The notes under the pieces were generated by a model that worked only from the letters and a program-made list of their open reading frames with translations, was not told the origin of the DNA and made no database searches. From Sphingobacterium sp. SRCM116780 (GTDB lineage Bacteria > Bacteroidota > Bacteroidia > Sphingobacteriales > Sphingobacteriaceae): 64,000 bases of DNA. The stretch lies in NCBI RefSeq assembly GCF_021442025.1, contig NZ_CP090446.1, positions 1,364,001 through 1,428,000 on the forward strand, written 5' to 3'. The position numbers and the translations under genes were made by a program. How positions within the stretch are numbered: position 1 is the first letter of the stretch; each line of letters opens with the position of its first letter. Shown piece by piece: positions 24,951 through 32,121 of the stretch.

Positions 24951-25172
24951 TTAAGGTTTCAACTTGACGTTTGTACTGTCCATCCTGTTTTGTAGGGCAT
25001 TACCTATTTCACAAAGTAAGGCGAAGGTGAGAATTGGCTGTCCTCCACTGTCATTCGCCTGTATTGCACAAAGGAATTTTTTTGGAGTTGGACAGAATGG
25101 AGGATTACTTCCTACAAGTGTGTAACTGTTTGGACCGCAAACAGATCCTCCAATATATGAATACCATGGCAT
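24951..25172 (-). CDS. MPWY-family small protein, paralogue 6
   Basis: 73 aa from ATG 25170-25172: MPWYSYIGGSVCGPNSYTLV, then FLCAIQANDSGGQPILTFALL and the tail STNVKLKP. Four cysteines. The shortest member. It has its own copy of the conserved leader and the conserved promoter-like block, so it is an independent unit. The IS1182 element lies just downstream. Confidence 0.75.
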   Translation of the reverse strand: MPWYSYIGGSVCGPNSYTLVGSNPPFCPTPKKFLCAIQANDSGGQPILTFALLCEIGNALQNRMDSTNVKLKP

Positions 25173-25181
25173 AATTATAGC

Positions 25182-25212
25182 GCTTTTATAGATCAAAAAG
25201 CTTAAACTTTAA
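25182..25212 (-). promoter_or_regulatory. Conserved leader of MPWY paralogue 6
   Basis: Same block with hairpin GCTTTT / AAAAGC, 9 nt before the ATG. Confidence 0.6.
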
Positions 25213-25326
25213 TGAATTACCTACTCTATTATAGGATTTTCGGCTTCCTCCTTTTGTTTATATTGGATGGTAGATATGGAAATAGAATAATTACATATTG
25301 CATTTTTCCACATATACTCGTTTATT

Positions 25327-25383
25327 GATACTAAGTTCAAGAGAAATAGAAGGAAGGTGTTAGCAAAAGCTTGTCTGTCTTAT
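25327..25383 (-). promoter_or_regulatory. Conserved block, copy 3, about 155 bp before paralogue 6
   Basis: ACTAAGTTCAAGAGAAAT, 11 nt, GTTAGCAAAAGCTTGTCTG (plus strand). Distance to the gene start matches copy 4 and paralogue 7. Confidence 0.55.
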
Positions 25384-25542
25384 TGATAAAAAGTGGACAA
25401 ATACAGTTAATGATTATGACAAAATTGAATAAGAAGACTGTCTAAATACCCTTTAAAAAGAAATTACCGACTTTACAACGTGGATTTTCTTGTTTTTATT
25501 TTCAAGATTTAATAAAAACAAGAAAGATGCTTTTAACCTCAT

Positions 25543-25668
25543 TTTTTTTCTAAGATCTTTTTCTTCAACAAGTACCCTCGTCTAGTGAGTCCTACGTGCA
25601 TCGATTTTGTATAAACTGAAATAATATTACATAACAAAAGATTCTCTTATTTAACTTGGACAAGAATA
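25543..25668 (-). pseudogene. 3' remnant of a second Crp/Fnr-like regulator gene
   Basis: On the minus strand the stretch reads CNIISVYTKSMHVGLTRRGY followed by LLKKKILEKK, matching the end of the regulator at 26599-27219 (CNIASVCTKAMHVGLTRQGYS...). No full-length frame exists upstream. It lies between paralogue 7 and the promoter block of paralogue 6, exactly where a duplicated regulator-promoter-small gene module would place it. Confidence 0.75.
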
Positions 25669-25791
25669 TGAAATAAATTTAAGTACCTTGTTTTGAAATA
25701 AGAGATTGTAATTTGTATGACAATCTCTTATTATCCATTCAAAATAGGTCTATGTATTTCATTCTAAGGCTTCAATCTTATATTAGTTGAA

Positions 25792-26043
25792 TTAACACAT
25801 TGGACATTGATTGCTGCTAGACAATCGTACATTTGTCGTATCTATTCTACATTGAAGAGCATAAGCAATTTCTGCACAGAGTGCAGCTGTGATAACAGGT
25901 TTTCCCGCATTGTCATTCGCCTGTATTGCACAAAGAAAATTATTTGGCGGTGGACATGGAGGAGGTACAGCCCCCAATAATGTATAATTATTGGGATCGC
26001 AAGGAAGACAAGGAGAGGTGGGTGTAAATAAATACCAAGGCAT
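25792..26043 (-). CDS. MPWY-family small protein, paralogue 7
   Basis: 83 aa from ATG 26041-26043: MPWYLFTPTSPCLPCDPNNY, core FLCAIQANDNAGKPVITAALC, tail TTNVRLSSSNQCPMC. Seven cysteines, two as CxxC (CLPC and CPMC) near the two ends. It is the closest member to the intact Crp/Fnr-like gene upstream, with leader and promoter block in between. Confidence 0.75.
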   Translation of the reverse strand: MPWYLFTPTSPCLPCDPNNYTLLGAVPPPCPPPNNFLCAIQANDNAGKPVITAALCAEIAYALQCRIDTTNVRLSSSNQCPMC

Positions 26044-26052
26044 AATTTTGTT

Positions 26053-26083
26053 GCTTTTATAGATCAAAAAGCTTAAACTTTAA
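26053..26083 (-). promoter_or_regulatory. Conserved leader of MPWY paralogue 7
   Basis: Same 31-bp block, 9 nt before the ATG. Confidence 0.6.
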
Positions 26084-26199
26084 TAAATGCCTACTCTGTT
26101 ATAGGATTTTCGGCAACCTCCTTTTGGTTTATATTGGTGGTCGATATGGAAATAACGCGGTTACATATACTGCACTTTTTCCATAACGACTCGTTTGTT

Positions 26200-26256
26200 G
26201 ATACTAAGTTCAAGAGAAATTGGATGGTGGGGTTAGCAAAAGCTTGACAGTTTTAT
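26200..26256 (-). promoter_or_regulatory. Conserved block, copy 4, before paralogue 7
   Basis: ACTAAGTTCAAGAGAAAT, 11 nt, GTTAGCAAAAGCTTGACAG (plus strand). Confidence 0.55.
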
Positions 26257-26350
26257 TGACGAGAAGTCGACAAGTATAGCTAATGATTAAGACAAAACGA
26301 TCAAGAAGGCTTTAAAGGTCTCTTAAAAAAAGAAATCCCCGACTTTACAA

Positions 26351-26536
26351 GAGGGCACTGAAAAAGTTCCCTTTAGAAAAGACAAGAAGAAAAAATCTAA
26401 AAACACGAGCCAAAGGCTCTGAGAATCGCTTATTTCTTACAATAAGTATGTTATTTCTCAAATATTGAAAGGAAAAGGGCTTGTACAAACAAAAATGTAC
26501 AAGCCCTAATTTTATCGGTAGTTTTTCAGTGCCCTC
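26351..26536. mobile_element. 186-bp MITE with 9-bp target duplication
   Basis: Terminal inverted repeats GAGGGCACTGAAAAA / TTTTTCAGTGCCCTC are flanked by ACTTTACAA on both sides (26342-26350 and 26537-26545). The paralogous region at 25475 has the same flank uninterrupted (GACTTTACAACG), which shows the empty site. Inside is a 12-bp stem AGGGCTTGTACA / TGTACAAGCCCT (26476-26507). No coding capacity; the parent transposase is not in this window. Confidence 0.92.
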
Positions 26537-26598
26537 ACTTTACAACGGGAATTCCTTTTTATTTTTCAAGATTTAATAAAGATTAAGAAGATACCTCC

Positions 26599-27219
26599 TT
26601 AACCCTTACCTCGTCTTTTTTCTAATATCTTTTTCTTCAACAGCGAATAGCCTTGTCGAGTGAGTCCGACATGCATGGCTTTGGTACAGACAGAAGCAAT
26701 ATTGCAGAACAAAGGGTTCTCCTCTTCAAATTGGATAATACGCTGTACGGAAGCTTCATTCAGTAACCGGATCCGATGTTGAAAGGCTTGCTCATTCACA
26801 TTGGAAATATGCTCCAGATGTGAAGCAACCTCAGGAAATTCGCCGCGTATAGCAAGGATTTCTTTATAACTCATCGATAATACAGTACCAGGTTCGAGCA
26901 TTTGGATATAATTGTTCCGATATTCACCTCGGCTTAGACTGGAAGAAAAGAGCATTAGTTCGTTTTTCTTCCAAATTTGCGTACCACAATTCGTACCCTT
27001 GGTTTTGTTATAATAATAGCTATGTGCCATACCTTCCGTAGAAAGCCAGATGCGACCTTCTTCACCTGGACCTTCCGATTCCAGTTCTTGGTATTTGAGC
27101 GCTTTTTGAATCTGGCAGGAACGTTCTACTCGTTTGAATAGTAATTCTTGCCGATCTGGTGTCATGTTTAAATTGTTTTTTATATACTGTTTAATAACAT
27201 TGTGTTTATATTCTTCCAT
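26599..27219 (-). CDS. Crp/Fnr-like transcriptional regulator
   Basis: 206 aa, ATG 27217-27219. It has the layout of Bacteroidota Crp/Fnr-like regulators: a cyclic-nucleotide-binding-like domain at about 20-125 (MLEPGTVLSMSYKEILAIRGEFPEV near its end), a linker helix, and a short C-terminal helical part with CTKAMHVGLTRQGYSLLKKKI. The canonical C-terminal winged HTH appears short or diverged. It lies upstream of the MPWY genes on the same strand, and a second decayed copy lies upstream of paralogue 6, so it probably controls this small-protein system. Ligand unknown. Confidence 0.75.
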   Translation of the reverse strand: MEEYKHNVIKQYIKNNLNMTPDRQELLFKRVERSCQIQKALKYQELESEGPGEEGRIWLSTEGMAHSYYYNKTKGTNCGTQIWKKNELMLFSSSLSRGEYRNNYIQMLEPGTVLSMSYKEILAIRGEFPEVASHLEHISNVNEQAFQHRIRLLNEASVQRIIQFEEENPLFCNIASVCTKAMHVGLTRQGYSLLKKKILEKRRGKG

Positions 27220-27351
27220 GGTGAATTGGTTTTTTTTACAAATGACAGATTTCTTTATAATACGCTAATGAAAAGGACAGGTTATGTTATCCCATCGATT
27301 GGAGATCAGCAAAATTGACGTTAAGTGATCCAACAAATACGTGCATATATA

Positions 27352-27603
27352 TCATTCAGGATGTCGATTCCAAATTGGAAAGAGAAAAGCCATGGGATTG
27401 GTTATTGTAATAAAATGGGGAAGTCCCGATCCTCCAATCTGGTTTAACATGATGGGGTAATTGCGAGCATTAAAATAGCTCGGTATAGACCCAAGAAAAT
27501 CAGCAGTCATATAGACAAGACTGAATTGCAGTTTCCCAAAAGAGAATAGGGCTGATTTGCTCCACATGACGGGAACAGATGCTGTACTAATTGATGTTTT
27601 CAT
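27352..27603 (-). CDS. Hypothetical small protein (weak)
   Basis: 83 aa from ATG 27601-27603 (MKTSISTASVPVMWSKSALF...), rich in aromatic residues, with no clear signal peptide or known motif. It lies 130 bp upstream of the Crp-like gene and just downstream of a palindromic GTACAT-type site. It could be real or a chance frame; no homologue is recognised within the window. Confidence 0.3.
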   Translation of the reverse strand: MKTSISTASVPVMWSKSALFSFGKLQFSLVYMTADFLGSIPSYFNARNYPIMLNQIGGSGLPHFITITNPMAFLFPIWNRHPE

Positions 27604-27683
27604 ACCTGTAGATGTTTTATAAATTTCTTATAAAATAACAGGCATTTTTACTGTAAATCAATAGCATTTTTGACAAAAACCTG

Positions 27684-27722
27684 AAATGTACAACTTTTGT
27701 ACATTTATTTTCGGAAATGTAC
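27684..27722. promoter_or_regulatory. Cluster of AAATGTAC half-sites
   Basis: AAATGTAC (27684-27691), 7 nt, GTACATTT (27699-27706), and a third AAATGTAC at 27715-27722. It resembles a repressor operator in the AT-rich gap between the Crp-like region and the dioxygenase gene. The cognate regulator is unknown. Confidence 0.45.
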
Positions 27723-27902
27723 AGTGTAATTTTTATTAATTATAGTTTGATTTTTATTTTTTTTGTTTATATTATAGCAAAATCAATTTTGAACTGTTGG
27801 GAACAGCTAAATCTTTTGATTGTACTTGTCTTGAAATTGTGTCGTTTGTTACTCTTATTTTTTATCAGATCGAAACAGTCCTGATCCATATGGGGAGATG
27901 GA

Positions 27903-28619
27903 TTAATTTATTCTTTCCGACCAATGCAAACCATTCGGTAATTCTGAGTTTGAAAACTCCAAATGAATCACTCTTCTTCGCTGATTATTGGTCGTACGGT
28001 TGGAACCATGCAGGATCAATGGCTTCATAATCATAATTCCACCAGCTTCGACACAACAAATCGTTTCTTTTTCTTTTGCAAAATCTATGGTTTCCAGTCG
28101 ATTAACTCCTTTTAGATGAGAACCTTCGATGACTTTTAAGGCGCCATTTTGTTCATTTGTTTGATCCAAATGGATCCGGATTGTGAAATTGTTTTCTAAA
28201 ATAGCAATAGGGGGTTGGACGGCAAATTGATTTTGCTTCTTTGTCCATAACCTAAAACCAGGGACATCCATCTTTTTATCAACGGATATGGTTAAGTCTT
28301 GATGGTAAGCGACATACCAATTGGAAGTTTCGGGTTTATCAAAATAGATACTTTTGACTAGAAAATACTGTTCACCAAATAGTTGGTCAATCAAAGTTTT
28401 CAGTTTATCCGTAAATACCAGATCATATAATGCTGGAACTTCTTGGAGGACTTGTCTAATGGCAAATAGATCAGCTGATTTTCTAAAGGTATCTTTCGAG
28501 CTGTTTGCATTGTCTATGGCTGTAATCATGTTGGTTATTTCATCTTTGGAAAAGATCGAATTGATAACAGAAAAGCCAAGTTCAGCACTGTTTTTCTTAT
28601 GGTTTAGGAGTTCGTCCAT
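27903..28619 (-). CDS. Phytanoyl-CoA dioxygenase (PhyH)-family protein
   Basis: 238 aa, typical length. Fe(II)/2-oxoglutarate oxygenase features: HxD in YHQDLT (H106, D108), a distal His in LILHGSNRT (H204) and an Arg cluster RRRV (214-216) for 2-oxoglutarate. Substrate unknown; relatives hydroxylate lipids, amino acids or small metabolites. Cytoplasmic. It stands alone, with an outer-membrane protein gene upstream on the same strand after a 38-bp gap, so co-transcription with 28658-29383 is possible. Confidence 0.88.
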   Translation of the reverse strand: MDELLNHKKNSAELGFSVINSIFSKDEITNMITAIDNANSSKDTFRKSADLFAIRQVLQEVPALYDLVFTDKLKTLIDQLFGEQYFLVKSIYFDKPETSNWYVAYHQDLTISVDKKMDVPGFRLWTKKQNQFAVQPPIAILENNFTIRIHLDQTNEQNGALKVIEGSHLKGVNRLETIDFAKEKETICCVEAGGIMIMKPLILHGSNRTTNNQRRRVIHLEFSNSELPNGLHWSERIN

Positions 28620-28657
28620 CAGATTTTGTTATACTAACGTACTTTAGCTGCTTTTTG

Positions 28658-29383
28658 TCACTTGGCGACAGGAGGCAACAATTGATATTGTAAACCAAAT
28701 CGAAAGACACGAAGACGTGCATCTGTTGAAGGAGAACCGATCATATTACTGGTATAATCTTTCATTCCCCAGGCATATCCGGCAAATACCGTGTAGCGAT
28801 CATAGTTCACATTGAATTGCAAGCGAGGCCGAAGATCTAGTTTCATGAGATCAGAACCTCTGTTATATTCAAAATCCGTTTGTTTTCCTTGGTTCGTTTC
28901 GACACTTCCTTTTTCTCGTATGCTGAGCGTTTTGGCGATATCCATACCCAATTGGACATCCATGGTCATGGGTTCAAAAGAAAAGCGGTAACCAAAAAAA
29001 GGATTAACGTTTAAAAACTGCTGATTTAGTTTTGTCAACCCACGATTATCGTTTAAAAAACCATCTCCTTCTAAATCCACTTTGGTTTGTAGCCGTTCGA
29101 AGGCTCCTTCGAGACCCAATAGAAAATTACTACTGAAGATATAGCGATAGTTGATGGCTCCACCCAGGTTAACCCCACGTTTTTCTCCGAAAGGATTATT
29201 GGTATAATAGCTTTCTGCGTCAGTTCCATTCAAGGTGCTTTTGGCTACACTTCCATCTCCCGTAAAATTGGAAAAACCAGAAGTAATGCCCAATCGTAGT
29301 TCATGAGTTTGCGAAAATGCGAAAAATGGCAAAACGCAAGTGAATAAAACAAGGAATAGAATTCTTTTGAATATGAGTTGCAT
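28658..29383 (-). CDS. Outer-membrane beta-barrel protein, hypothetical
   Basis: 241 aa with a signal peptide (residues about 1-25, ending FAFSQ) and alternating hydrophobic strands such as ALINYRYIFSSNFLLGLEGA-like and FGYRFSFEPMTMDVQLGMDI. It ends in an amphipathic strand (FRFGLQYQLLPPVAK). It looks like a porin-like or OmpA-type small barrel of unknown function. The following PhyH-type gene starts after 38 bp. Confidence 0.65.
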   Translation of the reverse strand: MQLIFKRILFLVLFTCVLPFFAFSQTHELRLGITSGFSNFTGDGSVAKSTLNGTDAESYYTNNPFGEKRGVNLGGAINYRYIFSSNFLLGLEGAFERLQTKVDLEGDGFLNDNRGLTKLNQQFLNVNPFFGYRFSFEPMTMDVQLGMDIAKTLSIREKGSVETNQGKQTDFEYNRGSDLMKLDLRPRLQFNVNYDRYTVFAGYAWGMKDYTSNMIGSPSTDARLRVFRFGLQYQLLPPVAK

Positions 29384-29653
29384 GTAAAATTTAAGTATAT
29401 CAGTAATCAGCTTATCTATTTTTCTGTCTAAATTTAAGCAAATAGAATCGATAAATCCTAGTCCAAATGTAGATTTATTATAAATTTAATTTTCAATGAA
29501 GATGATAAACATACAGGTCAAAATATAGGCAAGGACATCTGAAAGAGGTTAGCATGCTATAGCAGTCAAAGTTGTATTTTCCGTAAGAAAATCTTTATTC
29601 ATGAGATCCATACTTCTACTCTTATCGTTTCCTTATTGCGCGTGGTTTCTATG

Positions 29654-30607
29654 TTAAAATTCCGTTATCGCTTCAATTTGATTTTTGAAGAACGCTATTT
29701 TCTGGTACATTTTATTGAAAAACATCTTTTTATCACGTGTACCGGCTTTATTCAGCAATTTGGAATTTTTAAGTTGATGCTGAAAAAAATCAGACACATT
29801 TTGACAAGTATGCAAGTCTTTGGTAATAAAATACCCCAACATCGTATAAGGAACGAAGAGTGACATTTGTTCTGTATCGCTGATCAATACATTATTGTTT
29901 AAGATCAGCAGCTCATGATAATATAACTTATATTGCTCATTTTTAGCCGTACATTTCTCTTCTACAGAAGAGATAAGCTCCAGTAGATTATCACATAATA
30001 ATCTTGCCGTTTCAGCTGCTAATAAACCCGATTGAAAGAAATACAAAATCTGTTGTAAAGTACTGTTGATGGTGGTATCGTTCCATATTTCATGTCGGGA
30101 GATGTCCTGATAAAAATCACGCATCTTTTGCGTTTTTAAGGATAGGGGCGCCTGCACTTGAAACGATTCAAATTTAGTTTCTTCTTTTTCAAAATTCAAA
30201 AGATTGGACCAGACATACAGCTTGAATTTGGATAAAAGATTGCTTTCTATCAGGTAAAATAAAGGAATATCTTTAGCAGAGTAAAATAAGGTTGTATCTG
30301 CTGATCGCTTATAATCGGAAAAAGATTTGATGGATTGATCGAAATAATCGGCAAGATCGGTTAAGCTTTTGATCTCCTTTGTCTTTTTAACCAAAACCTG
30401 ATCAGCTCCCTGAAAAGTTGTATCCATGGAAATTCCAAAATGCTGTGCTAATTTCACCGTCTCCTCGATAGAAAACTTACTTTTCATCGAAATGCGACGA
30501 TGAGCCGCATCATAGCTGATCTCTAAAGCCTGTGATATGGCTTCTAAAATTGATTTTTTCTGTCCAATTCGCTTTTGGATAGCATGGATAAGCCGTTCTT
30601 GATACAT
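29654..30607 (-). CDS. HTH transcriptional regulator of a Bacteroidota family
   Basis: 317 aa from ATG 30605-30607 (an in-frame GTG at 30631 is less likely because it lies in the operator/promoter). N-terminal XRE-like helix-turn-helix at about 5-60 (IGQKKSILEAISQALEISYD, HRRISMKSKFSIEETVKLAQ), followed by a long helical effector region. No cofactor motif recognised. It is divergent from the LA_2272-type surface protein gene, with a perfect 17-bp palindrome overlapping its own -7 box, which suggests self-repression. Confidence 0.7.
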   Translation of the reverse strand: MYQERLIHAIQKRIGQKKSILEAISQALEISYDAAHRRISMKSKFSIEETVKLAQHFGISMDTTFQGADQVLVKKTKEIKSLTDLADYFDQSIKSFSDYKRSADTTLFYSAKDIPLFYLIESNLLSKFKLYVWSNLLNFEKEETKFESFQVQAPLSLKTQKMRDFYQDISRHEIWNDTTINSTLQQILYFFQSGLLAAETARLLCDNLLELISSVEEKCTAKNEQYKLYYHELLILNNNVLISDTEQMSLFVPYTMLGYFITKDLHTCQNVSDFFQHQLKNSKLLNKAGTRDKKMFFNKMYQKIAFFKNQIEAITEF

Positions 30608-30617
30608 GAGCTTGTTG

Positions 30618-30634
30618 TTTGTGATAATCACAAA
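30618..30634. promoter_or_regulatory. Palindromic operator overlapping the -7 box of the HTH gene
   Basis: TTTGTGAT-A-ATCACAAA is a perfect palindrome. On the minus strand TAAATTTG (30631-30638) matches TANNTTTG and overlaps it. A further half-site ATCACAA lies at 30679-30685 near the opposite promoter. Confidence 0.65.
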
Positions 30635-30685
30635 TTTATAAAATATTATTATTGTTTATAGCAATTTATTTTATGAAAATCACAA

Positions 30686-30693
30686 TATGTTTG
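30686..30693 (+). promoter_or_regulatory. Promoter -7 box for the LA_2272-type gene
   Basis: TATGTTTG matches TANNTTTG perfectly, 25 bp before the ATG at 30719 and next to an ATCACAA half-site. Confidence 0.6.
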
Positions 30694-30718
30694 CTTTATA
30701 AATCAAGCAATACAAAAC

Positions 30719-31360
30719 ATGAGAATAATATTAGCAAGTATATGTCTTCTGCTGGGTTCGATGGAACTTTCAGCACAACAGACCAAAATCTTTAGTTTAT
30801 CTCCTTTATCGAAGACAACGACCCAGGTCAATGGAATGGTTTTAGGTATTGGACATTTTCCAAAATCCGATCAGATACAACGGATTAATGGGGTAAATGT
30901 AGATGTATTACCCTTATCTTTAGTCTTTTTAGGATTTGCTGATGGTCCTCATCCAGCTACGCGAAAGGAGCCGACTCGTTTAATCACGAATGGATTAAAT
31001 GTCGCCTTAGGGGGATACTATAGGGGTATGATCAATAATGGAGTCATGATCACCTTATATAATCTTGGAAAAGAAACGAATGGACTTAGCATCAATGGAA
31101 CATATGTGGATGTCGAACGACTTCATGGTTTGCATATTTCGGGTATTGGTAATTTTTCGGATTATGCGGCAGGAGTTAATATCGGTTTTGCTAATAACAA
31201 TGTGCAGATGAAAGGGGTGCAGATTGGAATTTTCAATACTTCTCAAAAGTTGACGGGTATTCAAATCGGATTTTTTAATTCGACCAAATCTCTTCAAGGA
31301 CTGCAACTCGGCTTGTGGAATAAGAATGGAAGACGAACATTACCACTGATCAATTTTTAA
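30719..31360 (+). CDS. LA_2272-type surface-repeat protein
   Basis: 213 aa. Signal peptide about 1-19 (ELSAQQ). The C-terminal half consists of short repeats of the type GVQIGIFNxxxxLTGIQIGFFN, LQGLQLGLWNKNGRR, forming a beta-solenoid or barrel-like structure characteristic of the LA_2272 family of surface proteins. Function unknown; probably at the outer membrane. Divergent from, and probably regulated by, the HTH protein at 29654-30607. Confidence 0.75.
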   Translation: MRIILASICLLLGSMELSAQQTKIFSLSPLSKTTTQVNGMVLGIGHFPKSDQIQRINGVNVDVLPLSLVFLGFADGPHPATRKEPTRLITNGLNVALGGYYRGMINNGVMITLYNLGKETNGLSINGTYVDVERLHGLHISGIGNFSDYAAGVNIGFANNNVQMKGVQIGIFNTSQKLTGIQIGFFNSTKSLQGLQLGLWNKNGRRTLPLINF

Positions 31361-31400
31361 GCATATGAAGCATGCATTCCTTACACCCATGTGCTATCTA

Positions 31401-31467
31401 GTTGTGGTTCGACACAACACAAGAAATCGATCGTCTATCCGTTTAACCGATATACGATCGATTTCTT
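31401..31467. repeat. Two adjacent hairpins after the LA_2272-type gene
   Basis: GTTGTG-GTTCGA-CACAAC (31401-31418) and a 14-bp perfect stem AAGAAATCGATCGT / ACGATCGATTTCTT with a 19-nt loop (31421-31467). No T run follows. They may end or stabilise the mRNA. Confidence 0.6.
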
Positions 31468-31561
31468 CAAACGGTTTGCCGTAGAAAGGAGAAGGAACTG
31501 TAAAAAAATAGGGGTAATGGTCATATTTTACACTATAGATATGATCAAGCCACTGCAATTT

Positions 31562-31921
31562 TTATCTAGCAAAGGAATCAAGTGCCTCTTCCAAAGTCTC
31601 CTTAAAATGAATGTGTTTTCCTTTGTTGCTCTCCCGAATGAAATCTTGCAAACTGTTGCTCGTGTATGGTGAGAAGTTGCCGATCAGTACAAGTCTAACC
31701 CGATAATTGCTGAATTTTTGAAGAATTTCACCTGCCATTTTATTTTTCAGATCAAAAAAATCTGCAATTATATTCTTTTCGTAGAGGATGATGCTATCAT
31801 AACCTTGATAATATAAATTACCTAGCAGATCTATCGCGTCGTCGATCGTGCTGATCAGGATATTGTCCGTAATGACTTCGGCAATTGCATTGCCCTTTAT
31901 TTCATGCTTGTGAATTTCCAT
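31562..31921 (-). CDS. DUF4180-family protein
   Basis: 119 aa, full length for the family (STAS-like small protein). Recognisable parts: HEIKGNAIAEVITDNILIST, DAIDLLGNLYYQGYDSIILY and the C-terminal NSLQDFIRESNKGKHIHF with ALDSFAR. It is cytoplasmic and of unknown function; DUF4180 proteins are scattered in bacteria as single genes. Start ATG 31919-31921. Confidence 0.82.
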   Translation of the reverse strand: MEIHKHEIKGNAIAEVITDNILISTIDDAIDLLGNLYYQGYDSIILYEKNIIADFFDLKNKMAGEILQKFSNYRVRLVLIGNFSPYTSNSLQDFIRESNKGKHIHFKETLEEALDSFAR

Positions 31922-32121
31922 GGATATAAACGATGTGCTGATATATGAATTGAAAGTAAATTACCCATTTAGCATCATAAAAGCAATGTACGAGGCATGA
32001 TAAAAGGAGACTATTGTTAAAAATAATCCGTTAACAGCAAGTCGATGAAAAGAATGGAATAGGAACACGGTAAAAAAAGCATGCAGCATGGACAATCCTA
32101 TGCTGCATGTCTGAATGCTAT

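Noticed and set aside
31391..31672. Possible lipoprotein frame (MLSSCGSTQHKK...)
   Set aside because: Uses GTG, has almost no signal peptide, spans two strong hairpins and overlaps the DUF4180 gene on the other strand. At most a decayed lipoprotein start.
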